A DNA stretch of 64,000 nt from the NCBI RefSeq assembly GCF_001425085.1, contig NZ_LMDN01000007.1:1-64000 (forward strand), read 5' to 3'. The notes beneath the pieces were generated by a model. It made no database searches. It was not told the DNA's origin and worked only from the letters and a program-made list of their open reading frames with translations. This DNA is from Leifsonia sp. Root4 (GTDB lineage: Bacteria; Actinomycetota; Actinomycetes; Actinomycetales; Microbacteriaceae). The position numbers and the translations under genes are program-made. Below are positions 57,543 to 64,000 of this stretch, in pieces; the stretch's first letter is position 1, and every line of letters starts with the position of its first letter.

Positions 57543-58727
57543 CTAGCCCTTGATTTCCTGCCAGGCCGTCGTCCACGCGGCGTAGTCGGTGCACTCGACA
57601 TCCGTTCGACCGTCGAGGCAGTCGGCGATCGGAGTCGACCAGTACCAGATCTTGGACGCGTACTCGGCGTCACCCGCGTGGTACGCCTCGCACGAACCCT
57701 CTGAACGGAACTCGCATGCCTCCTGGTTGGACGGCGCCTCACCGAAGTACTCGGTGGCCTGCGCGTTCGCCTCCGGGCTGGCGATGTAGTCGAGCCAGGC
57801 GTACGCGCAGTTCGGGTTCTCGGCAGCGGAGGCGATCATCCAGGTGTCCGACCAGCCGGTCACGCCCTCTTCTGGCAGCGTGACGGCGGCCGGTGTCCCC
57901 TCAGCGAGTGAGTTGGCGATCACCTGCCAGGTCGTCCCGACGACGGTGTCCCCGGATTCAAAGGACTGGATCGTCTTCAGGTAGTCGGACCAGTACTCGC
58001 CGATGTTGGTGCGCTGCTCCTTGAGCAGCTCGACAGCCGCGGCGAGCTGCTCCTCGTCGAGGGCGTACGGGTTCTCGATGCCGAGGTCGGGCTCGTGCGT
58101 CATCAGGTACATGGCGGCATCCGCGATGTAGATCGGGGAGTCATATGCCGTCACCTTGCCCGCGTATGCGGAGCTCTTGTCGAACACCACGTCCCACGAG
58201 GTGGGCGCGGGGGTCACGACGTCGTTGTTGTACATGAGCAGATTGGCGCCGTAGCCGTGGGGAACGCCGTAGGAGACGCCGTCGACGCTGTTCCACGACT
58301 GCATCTTGAGGAAGTCGTAGATGCCGCCGTAGTTCGGAATCAGATCGGTGTTCACCGGGGCGACATCGCCGGCGGCGACCAGCCGCAGCGAGGCATCGCC
58401 CGACGCGGCGATCACGTCGTACTCGCCCGTCTTCATCAGGCTGAACGCCTCATCCGATGTGCCGTAGGTCTTGCTGGTGACCTCGCAGCCCGTTTCTTCT
58501 TCGAAGGGTGTCACCCAGTCGACTGCCGGGTCGTTGCTGCCGTCTTCGACGTAGCCGGGCCAGGCGAGGATCGACACGGCACCCTCCATCTCACCGAGTT
58601 CCGTCGCGGCCTCACCTCCTCCGGTGCTGTCGCCGCTCGTGCCACAGGCCGTGAGCGCCGTGAGCGAGGCCACGGCGAGCACTGCGATGGCCGCGCGCCT
58701 CCCCGCTGAGTACATGGTGTGCTTCAT
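57543..58727 (-). CDS. Polyamine-type ABC importer binding lipoprotein, PotD/PotF-like
   Basis: 394 aa from ATG 58727, GGAG 6 nt upstream (an ATG four codons earlier is possible). Lipobox LTAC (VLAVASLTALTACGTS) near residues 27-30. The binding-protein fold has VSILAWPGYVEDGSNDPAVDWVTPFEEETGCEV, typical of the PotD/PotF family, and GYGANLLMYNNDVV later. Several Trp and acidic residues could cage an amine, but ligand identity is not certain. Second gene of the operon. Confidence 0.9.
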   Translation of the reverse strand: MKHTMYSAGRRAAIAVLAVASLTALTACGTSGDSTGGGEAATELGEMEGAVSILAWPGYVEDGSNDPAVDWVTPFEEETGCEVTSKTYGTSDEAFSLMKTGEYDVIAASGDASLRLVAAGDVAPVNTDLIPNYGGIYDFLKMQSWNSVDGVSYGVPHGYGANLLMYNNDVVTPAPTSWDVVFDKSSAYAGKVTAYDSPIYIADAAMYLMTHEPDLGIENPYALDEEQLAAAVELLKEQRTNIGEYWSDYLKTIQSFESGDTVVGTTWQVIANSLAEGTPAAVTLPEEGVTGWSDTWMIASAAENPNCAYAWLDYIASPEANAQATEYFGEAPSNQEACEFRSEGSCEAYHAGDAEYASKIWYWSTPIADCLDGRTDVECTDYAAWTTAWQEIKG

Positions 58728-58769
58728 TGCAGTCTCCATCTCATTGTGTGCGTGGTTGTTGTGTGGTGG

Positions 58770-59801
58770 TCATGAGGCCAGGGCGATGATGTCGCGCTCG
58801 TTCCAGGCGACGGTCACCCGGCTGCCGCGCTCCTCGGAGGCGAGCCGGCCGCTGTCGTTCTGCTCCAGCGCGACGACGCGCTTGCCGGCATCCAGATCAA
58901 TGAAGATGCGGGTGCTGTTGCCGACGTAGACGAGTTCGGCGATCGTGCCGTGGGCCGCGTGCTCGCCCGGTGCGGACGCCGCGCGCTCCCCCGCTGCGAT
59001 CGAGAGCTTCTCCGGGCGGAGCGAGTGGGCGCCGCCCCGGCCGAGCACACGCTGCGAGAATGCGTCGTCGAAGATGTTCGATGTTCCGACGAAGCCCGCG
59101 ACGAACGGGCTGATCGGCCGCTCATAGATCTCGCTCGGCGTGCCCAGCTGTTCGATCTTGCCCTCGCTGAACACGGCGATCCGGTCGCTCAGCGTGAGCG
59201 CTTCCTCCTGGTCGTGGGTCACGAAGATGAAGGTGATGCCGAGCTCACGCTGCAGTTCCTTGAGCTCGACCTGCATCTGCTCGCGCAGCTTGAGGTCGAG
59301 CGCGCCGAGCGGTTCGTCGAGCAGCAGCGCCTTGGGCTCGACGACGGTGGCCCTGGCTAGTGCGACACGCTGCCGCTGGCCGCCGGAGAGCTGCGCAGGC
59401 TTGCGGTCGCCGAACGAGCCGAGGCGCACCTTTTCGAGTGCGGCCCGCGCCCGCTCGCGGCGTTCGGACTTCCCCACCCCGCGCACCCGCAGGCCGTACG
59501 CCACGTTGTCGAGAACGCTCATGTGCGGGAACAGCGCGTAGTCCTGGAACACCGTGTTCACATCGCGGTCGAACGGGGCCTTCCCCGTGACGTCATGCCC
59601 GAACAGCTCGATCGTTCCCGCGCTCGGAATCTCGAAGCCGGCGATGAGCCGGAGCACGGTCGTCTTGCCCGAACCGGACGGTCCGAGCATCGAGAAGAAC
59701 TCGCCCGGTGCGATGTCGAGGTCGACACCGTCGACGGCGTTCACCGCGCCGAAAGTCTTGGTGAGCCCGCTCAACCTGATGGCCGGTGCTTCTGTTGACA
59801 C
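58770..59801 (-). CDS. Polyamine-type ABC importer ATPase, PotA-like
   Basis: 343 aa from GTG 59801, preceded by GGAGGAG. ABC domain with Walker [10 protein letters not shown] near 39, Q-loop, signature LSGGQRQR and Walker [13 protein letters not shown], then a C-terminal TOBE domain ([31 protein letters not shown]). The TOBE domain fits PotA and related MalK-type ATPases. First gene of the operon, divergent from a GntR gene with a palindromic operator between them. Confidence 0.93.
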   Translation of the reverse strand: MSTEAPAIRLSGLTKTFGAVNAVDGVDLDIAPGEFFSMLGPSGSGKTTVLRLIAGFEIPSAGTIELFGHDVTGKAPFDRDVNTVFQDYALFPHMSVLDNVAYGLRVRGVGKSERRERARAALEKVRLGSFGDRKPAQLSGGQRQRVALARATVVEPKALLLDEPLGALDLKLREQMQVELKELQRELGITFIFVTHDQEEALTLSDRIAVFSEGKIEQLGTPSEIYERPISPFVAGFVGTSNIFDDAFSQRVLGRGGAHSLRPEKLSIAAGERAASAPGEHAAHGTIAELVYVGNSTRIFIDLDAGKRVVALEQNDSGRLASEERGSRVTVAWNERDIIALAS

Positions 59802-59840
59802 GCTCGCTCCTCCGTCTGCAGGCCCCTCGATTCGACCTCG

Positions 59841-59862
59841 TGGAATGAATCATATGGTTCCA
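59841..59862. promoter_or_regulatory. Probable GntR operator and operon -10
   Basis: TGGAA and TTCCA flank TGAATCATATGG, giving an inverted repeat of 22 bp. On the minus strand the -10 TATGAT (59854-59849) of the importer operon lies inside it. Binding here would block RNA polymerase. The GntR gene starts 58 bp away on the plus strand. Confidence 0.5.
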
Positions 59863-59919
59863 GATGTCATCACGGGAAGCTTTATGTTACGGTCATGTCA
59901 CAACTTGCGAGGAGGGTCG

Positions 59920-60687
59920 ATGCCGCAGTCCATTCGTGCCGCGACGCTCACGCGCGCAGCGGTGTTCACTCCCCTGCACACCGAGGGGCGCGCCGAGCTG
60001 GTCGAACAGCGGCTGAGCGATGCCATCGTGTCCGGCGTGCTGCCGGACGGCGAACGGCTGCCGAGCGAGCTCGAGCTCGCCAAACAGCTCGGCGTCGCCG
60101 TCGTCACGGCCAGGGAATCGCTCGAGGCCCTGCGCTCGCGTGGCCTCGTGACGACGCGGCGCGGACGTGACGGCGGCAGCTTCGTCACCTTCTCCGGGCA
60201 CGCGCGCCACGACATCCTCGATCAACGCGTCGATGCCCTCGCCCGCAGCGAGATCCGTGACATGGGCGTTCACTACTCGGCGATCGCCGGCATGGCGGCC
60301 GAGCTGGCCGCGGACAGGGCCGGCCCGCTCGACGTTGAGACCCTGCAGACCATCGCCGCGTCGTTCGACGTCTCGGAGGAGGGCGCGGCCAGGCGGGCGC
60401 TGTCGCGGTTCCAACTGGAACTGGCCGCACTCAGCCAGTCGGCGAGGCTCGTCCGGGAAGAGCTGCGGCTGCAGGCCGAGTTCGGGCCCGTGCTCTGGCT
60501 GTGCCTCAGCGAGCCGGAGCATCGGGAGCGCAGCCTCGACGTTCTCCTCACCGTGACCGCGGCGGTCGAGGCCGTCGATCCGGATGCCGCGCGCCGGGAG
60601 TCGACGCGCCACATCGCGATGGCCGTCGACTGGCTCGTCGCCCGCAAGAGCATGCTGGCGCAGCAGCGCGAGAAGATGCCCGCCTGA
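59920..60687 (+). CDS. GntR-family regulator, FadR/LldR type
   Basis: 255 aa from ATG 59920, with GAGGAGGG 3-5 nt upstream. Winged helix: LVEQRLSDAIVSGVLPDGERLPSELELAKQLGVAVVTARESLEALRSRGLVTTRRGRDGG. The C-terminal FCD-type helical domain has lost some of the usual metal-binding histidines. Divergent from the polyamine-type importer operon and followed 46 bp later by a cache-domain gene in the same direction. It most likely represses the importer through the palindrome at 59841-59862. Confidence 0.88.
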   Translation: MPQSIRAATLTRAAVFTPLHTEGRAELVEQRLSDAIVSGVLPDGERLPSELELAKQLGVAVVTARESLEALRSRGLVTTRRGRDGGSFVTFSGHARHDILDQRVDALARSEIRDMGVHYSAIAGMAAELAADRAGPLDVETLQTIAASFDVSEEGAARRALSRFQLELAALSQSARLVREELRLQAEFGPVLWLCLSEPEHRERSLDVLLTVTAAVEAVDPDAARRESTRHIAMAVDWLVARKSMLAQQREKMPA

Positions 60688-60733
60688 CCCCACCACCCCC
60701 ACCCGTCCCGCCACAATGAAGTGAGCACCGATC

Positions 60734-61525
60734 ATGACGATCACCGAGTCCCCCGAAGTCAGCCGCTGTGTCGACGGCATCAGCGCGACATTCGACAGCG
60801 TCTTCGGGCGCGTCGCCGCGTGGCGCGGCGCCTTCGAGCAACGCATCGGAGGAGCGCGGCCGAGCTCGGCCGAGCTCGATGCGCTGGTCGATGAGATCGT
60901 GCTGCCGCAGTTCGCGGCATCCGACAACCTGATCATCGGGGCAGGCTTCGTCGCGGCGCCCGGGTACCTCAGCGACGCCGAATGGCACATCTCGTGGTGG
61001 CTCGGTCAACTCAACACCTTCGGCGTTGGCGGTGCGGCGCCCGAGATGCGCCGGCTGCTCGCCGTCGAAGACCCGGAGTCTGAGAGCTTCCGCGACTACA
61101 CGGCGCTGGAGTGGTGGCGGGTGCCCGTGCAGACGGGAGCCCAGCACATCACCGGGCCGTACGTCGACTACCTGTGCACCGACGAGTACACGCTGACCCT
61201 CACCGCGCCCGTGTACGACGACGGCTCGCTCATCGGGGTGGTCGGAGCGGACCTCTACGTCGACGACATCGAATCGGTGCTGCTCCCCCGGCTGTACGAA
61301 TTGGGCACGCCGACGACTCTCGTCAACGCCTCGGGACGAATCGTGGCATCGACCGACTCACACCGTGCGACGGGATCGCTGCTCCGGAGCGACGGCCTCG
61401 CCGCCACCCTCGGGGCGAGCGCGGCTGCGGCAGCGACCGCCGAACGCACCGTGCTGCTACCGGGCGGCGAACGCGTCGTCGCCTGCGGCGATACGAGCCT
61501 CTCGCTGGTGATCGGACCGAACTAG
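60734..61525 (+). CDS. Soluble cache-domain protein
   Basis: 263 aa without signal peptide or membrane helix. The core DNLIIGAGFVAAPGYLSDAEWHISWWLG, then WRVPVQTGAQHITGPYVDYLCTDEYTLTLTAPVYDDGSLIGVVGADLYVDDIESVLLPRL, is a PDC/dCache ligand-binding fold; the WRVP...DY...D pattern is that of amino-acid or amine-binding caches. Normally these domains are outside the cell, fused to signalling modules. Here the domain stands alone and cytoplasmic beside GntR and a polyamine-type importer. It could bind the imported compound or assist the regulator. Stop shares CTAG with the convergent gene. Confidence 0.75.
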   Translation: MTITESPEVSRCVDGISATFDSVFGRVAAWRGAFEQRIGGARPSSAELDALVDEIVLPQFAASDNLIIGAGFVAAPGYLSDAEWHISWWLGQLNTFGVGGAAPEMRRLLAVEDPESESFRDYTALEWWRVPVQTGAQHITGPYVDYLCTDEYTLTLTAPVYDDGSLIGVVGADLYVDDIESVLLPRLYELGTPTTLVNASGRIVASTDSHRATGSLLRSDGLAATLGASAAAAATAERTVLLPGGERVVACGDTSLSLVIGPN

Positions 61526-62133
61526 AAGCCGAAGTCCCCGCCGCCGAAATCGCCGCCGCCGCCGAAGTCCCCTCCGCCGAAATCGCCGAAGCCGCCGTCA
61601 GAGGCCCCCGCGTCTGCTCCGGCGTCTGCCCCGCTGTCGGCGCCGGCATCCGCCCCGGCGTCGCCACCGTCCGCCGAGGTGCTCTCGCCGATGGAATCCG
61701 GGATGAAGGCCTGGGCAATGGCCGAGCCGATCACCACACCGGCGATCGTGCCGAGCATCGAGCTGCCCATCATGCTGCCGAAGCTGGGGCCTGCGCCACG
61801 CTGGCCGGAGAAGGAGCGCTCCAGGGTGCCAGGGGCCTGCAACTCACGCCTGGTCGCCGCCTGCGCGAGGGCCCGGGAATCGTCGGAACGCGGCTGCTCG
61901 CCGGCCGGGGCGCCATCGCTCAGCTCGGCGAACACCGCGGCGCGCTGCTCGGGGGTGAGCCGGGCGAATGCCTCGGCGTGGGCCTGTTCGATGGCCTCGG
62001 GCGGAGCGGTGCGCAACAGGTAACGGTAGCGTTCGATCGCCACCTCATCGGCGCTGCGCTCGCGGGGAATCGCCGTGCGACGCTGCGGTTCCGACGGGGT
62101 CTGCGCCCCGAACAGCCAATCCATGATTCCCAT
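61522..62133 (-). CDS. Gly/Asp-rich protein with C-terminal low-complexity tail
   Basis: 203 aa from ATG 62133, GAGGA 7 nt upstream. The N-terminal half is soluble and helical (MDWLFGAQTPSEPQRRTAIPRERSADEVAIERYRYLLRTAPPEAIEQAHAEAFARLTPEQRAAVFAELS). The middle (SFGSMMGSSMLGTIAGVVIGSAIAQAFIP) is a hydrophobic Gly-zipper-like helix. The tail repeats DAGADAGAD and ends FGGGDFGGGGDFGGGDFGF. I recall similar tails in actinobacterial proteins of unknown role. The tail may phase-separate or bind partners; no experiment is known to me. Confidence 0.7.
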   Translation of the reverse strand: MGIMDWLFGAQTPSEPQRRTAIPRERSADEVAIERYRYLLRTAPPEAIEQAHAEAFARLTPEQRAAVFAELSDGAPAGEQPRSDDSRALAQAATRRELQAPGTLERSFSGQRGAGPSFGSMMGSSMLGTIAGVVIGSAIAQAFIPDSIGESTSADGGDAGADAGADSGADAGADAGASDGGFGDFGGGDFGGGGDFGGGDFGF

Positions 62134-62168
62134 GTCGGTGTCCTCACCTTCGATGTCGCTTCCCATAA

Positions 62169-62174
62169 CTCTAG
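62169..62174 (-). promoter_or_regulatory. Candidate -10 box of the Gly/Asp-rich protein gene
   Basis: TAGAGT on the minus strand, 35 nt before ATG 62133, which has its own ribosome site. Confidence 0.45.
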
Positions 62175-62339
62175 GCAGTGCGCCGGCATGCAGGCTGCAT
62201 TGCCGCTGTGAGCGTGCTGCATATGCCCCGAGGCATTCTCGGTGTCTGCCTTCACATGCTGCGCGGTGAATCCGGCCGAAACTCAATCGACAGTGCCAGA
62301 ATGAGCACGAGCACGGTCACTGGATGAGCCGGAGTCGCG

Positions 62340-63662
62340 ATGAGAAGATCGGCTGTACCTCAAGCGAACAATGCGGGCAGCGGTGGCGCACCCCATGAAC
62401 GCGATACCGTGCTGGATCTCGTGCGTGTTGCCTGTTTGGCGCTCGTTGTCATCGGACACCTCCTGATGGTCGGCGCCATCATCATCCCGAGCCAGGGGCT
62501 TGTCATCCGCCCGACACTGCTGGAACAGCCGTGGCTGGCGCCGATCACCTGGTTCGCGCAGATCATGCCGCTGTTCTTCATGGTCGGTGGCGTCGTCGGT
62601 CTGGGTTCGTGGGAGCGGCTCGAGATTCGGGGCGGCAATGCCTCGGACTTCATCCGATCGCGGATTCTGCGCCTGGCCCGCCCCGCAATACCTCTCTTCG
62701 CGTTCTTCACGGTCGCGATCGTGGTGTTGCACGTGGTCGGAATCGCTCCGGAATCCATCTGGGCCATGGCACGGGGAGTCGCCTCCCCGCTCTGGTTTCT
62801 CGCCGCTTACACCTTCACCCAGGCGTTTCTGCCCGGAATGGCGACGTGTCACAGACTCGCGCCACGCACGACGCTCGCCGCGCTCGCCGGTGGCGCGACG
62901 ACGCTCGAGCTGGCGCGGCTCGGTACCGGCGTCGATGCCCTCGGCCTGCTGAACATGACCTTCGTCTGGCTCTTCGCCCAGCAGCTCGGCTTCTGGGTGG
63001 CCGACGGCTGGTTTGCGCGACGCTCACGGTGGAGCATTTTCGGCATCGCCGCCGGCAGCTTTGCCGCACTGCTGCTGCTCGTCATGGCCGGCTACCCGGA
63101 GAGCATGCTCGACAACCTGAATCCCCCGACGCCGGCCATCATCGTGCTCGCGGTCGGCCAGTGCAGCCTGCTCATGCTCGCCCACCCGCTGCTCAGCCGA
63201 CTCATGCGACTACGGAGCACCCGGGCCATCGTTGGCGCCGTCGGCGGCCGTCTGATGACGATCTACCTCTGGCATCTGCCCGTGTTCGCGCTGGTCGTCG
63301 GGCTCCTGCTGCTCACCCCACTGCCCGCGGCGGCGCCGGGGAGCGCCCTCTGGTGGTGGAGCCGGCCGGCCATTCTGGCGCTCTCCGGGACCGTGCTGTA
63401 CGCCCTCTCGATTCCGCTCGGCCGACTCGAGCAGGCGCCGCCAGCGCTTCCTCGCGGAATGCATGTCAGCGACAGTGCCATCGGAATCTCGGTCAGTCTG
63501 CTCGTGCTGCCGCCGTTCTGGGTCACAGTCTTCGGGATGACGTTCTGGGTCGCGCTGGCCGGCACCGCGGCGCTCAGCATCGCCGTGATCGCCCAACGCC
63601 CCCTCGGATACACCGAGAGGTCGTTGGCGCCGGGCTTCAATGGGCCGGAATCGGCCAGCTGA
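62340..63662 (+). CDS. Acyltransferase-3 family membrane protein
   Basis: 440 aa with about ten to eleven membrane helices. The N-terminal ERDTVLDLVRVACLALVVIGHLLMVG carries the RxxxxxxVxxGH-like active-site His of acyltransferase-3 proteins, and WFAQIMPLFFMVGGVVGLGSWERL fits the family. It likely transfers an acyl group to a cell-surface sugar or lipid. GGAG lies close before ATG 62340. No glycan genes are nearby to name the target. Confidence 0.85.
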   Translation: MRRSAVPQANNAGSGGAPHERDTVLDLVRVACLALVVIGHLLMVGAIIIPSQGLVIRPTLLEQPWLAPITWFAQIMPLFFMVGGVVGLGSWERLEIRGGNASDFIRSRILRLARPAIPLFAFFTVAIVVLHVVGIAPESIWAMARGVASPLWFLAAYTFTQAFLPGMATCHRLAPRTTLAALAGGATTLELARLGTGVDALGLLNMTFVWLFAQQLGFWVADGWFARRSRWSIFGIAAGSFAALLLLVMAGYPESMLDNLNPPTPAIIVLAVGQCSLLMLAHPLLSRLMRLRSTRAIVGAVGGRLMTIYLWHLPVFALVVGLLLLTPLPAAAPGSALWWWSRPAILALSGTVLYALSIPLGRLEQAPPALPRGMHVSDSAIGISVSLLVLPPFWVTVFGMTFWVALAGTAALSIAVIAQRPLGYTERSLAPGFNGPESAS

Positions 63663-63719
63663 GCGATGGCCGCGCCGGTGCGTGCTGAACACCCCCCTCA
63701 GCCTGCTCCGCAGACGGAA

Positions 63720-63761
63720 AACGGCCCCCGCCCGCGGTCGAGACCGGGGGTGGGGGCCGTT
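63720..63761. terminator. Bidirectional hairpin between acyltransferase and gatB
   Basis: AACGGCCCCCGCCC and GGGTGGGGGCCGTT form 14-bp arms with one G-T pair and a 14-nt loop, 58 bp after the acyltransferase stop and 15 bp after the gatB stop on the other strand. It can serve both convergent genes. Confidence 0.75.
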
Positions 63762-63775
63762 CGGAACAGCGGGGA

Positions 63776-64000
63776 TCAGGCGTTCGCGCGCTCCAAGACG
63801 AGCTCGCGCACGCGGGCGGCGTCTGCCTGGCCCTTCATGGCCTTCATGACGGCGCCGATGACCGCACCGGCGGCCTGCACCTTGCCGTCGCGGATCTTCT
63901 CCAGCACATCGGGCTGGGCGGCCAGCGCCTCGTCGATGGCGGCGATCAGCGCACCGTCGTCGGACACGACGGCGAGGCCGCGCGCGTCGACGACCTGCTG
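63776..64000 (-). CDS. gatB: Asp/Glu-tRNA amidotransferase subunit B, C-terminal fragment
   Basis: The frame is open through the right edge, so only the last 74 codons are present. The sequence [74 protein letters not shown] is the YqeY-like tail domain of GatB, which helps bind misacylated tRNA. GatB with GatC and GatA converts Glu-tRNA(Gln) to Gln-tRNA(Gln). The rest lies outside the window. Confidence 0.93.
   Translation of the reverse strand, partial: QQVVDARGLAVVSDDGALIAAIDEALAAQPDVLEKIRDGKVQAAGAVIGAVMKAMKGQADAARVRELVLERANA

Noticed and set aside
56082-57704. 540-codon plus-strand frame over the permease genes.
   Set aside because: Composition dominated by Asp/Arg/Glu/Gln, antisense to two clear permeases; a composition artefact.

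Overview
The window is high-GC DNA from a Gram-positive actinomycete, most likely a member of the Microbacteriaceae. The pointers are a DUF222/HNH gene at the left edge, GlbO-type globin, actinobacterial orn, EttA and GatB, a DUF6993-type lipoprotein, many TTG and GTG starts, and at least thirteen genes whose start codon follows a TANNNT box by only 6-9 nt (leaderless mRNA). No rRNA, insertion sequence, prophage or CRISPR array was found. Most of the window is ordinary chromosomal gene content, interrupted by three islands of dispersed intergenic repeats (0.62-1.23, 17.3-17.5 and 44.2-44.9 kb).

Layout. 0-1.2 kb: 3' end of a DUF222/HNH gene frameshifted by a 74-bp tandem duplication, then a repeat island. 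1.2-11.1 kb (minus): an eight-gene, translationally coupled operon with a YtcJ-type amidohydrolase, an oligopeptide/nickel-type ABC importer, a small NIPSNAP-like protein and two flavoenzymes. A divergent TetR regulator and a 17-bp palindrome over the operon promoter control it; it looks like an uptake-and-catabolism unit of unknown substrate. 12.2-17.3 kb: two tandem M1 aminopeptidases. 17.6-21.4 kb: ABC-2 exporter plus two-component system. 21.4-25.9 kb: MscS channel, truncated haemoglobin, FAD-binding dehydrogenase, AI-2E-family transporter. 26-31.9 kb: thioesterases, Rieske lipoprotein with DUF2231 membrane protein, EttA, DUF6993-type lipoprotein, SSB. 32.2-39.6 kb: aldo/keto reductase, EamA transporter, NadE, CPA2 antiporter, YigZ, metallopeptidase, tRNA-His, Orn, and tRNA-Arg with a duplicated 3' half.

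39.6-44.2 kb: peptidoglycan-binding lipoprotein, DedA protein, and a GH5 endoglycoceramidase-like enzyme fused to a polytopic membrane domain. 44.2-44.9 kb: the largest repeat island. 45-50.7 kb: ABC-F protein, DsbA/CcdA thiol pair, GntR regulator, a DacC-like protein with a degenerate third active-site motif, and a P-loop kinase. 50.8-53.8 kb (minus): YkoEDC thiamine-precursor ECF importer behind a TPP riboswitch. 53.9-55.6 kb: 51-aa membrane protein, GerW/YtfJ-family protein, DinB. 55.7-61.5 kb: polyamine-type ABC importer with divergent GntR and a soluble cache-domain protein. 61.5-64 kb: a Gly/Asp-rich protein, acyltransferase-3, and the C-terminus of GatB at the right edge.

Worth following up: the amidohydrolase/flavoenzyme operon and its operator, the membrane-fused glycoceramidase, the polyamine-importer/GntR/soluble-cache locus, the DacC with SRS in place of KTG, the frame-shifting 74-bp duplication, the tRNA-Arg attachment-site-like scar, and the recurrent leaderless promoter architecture.
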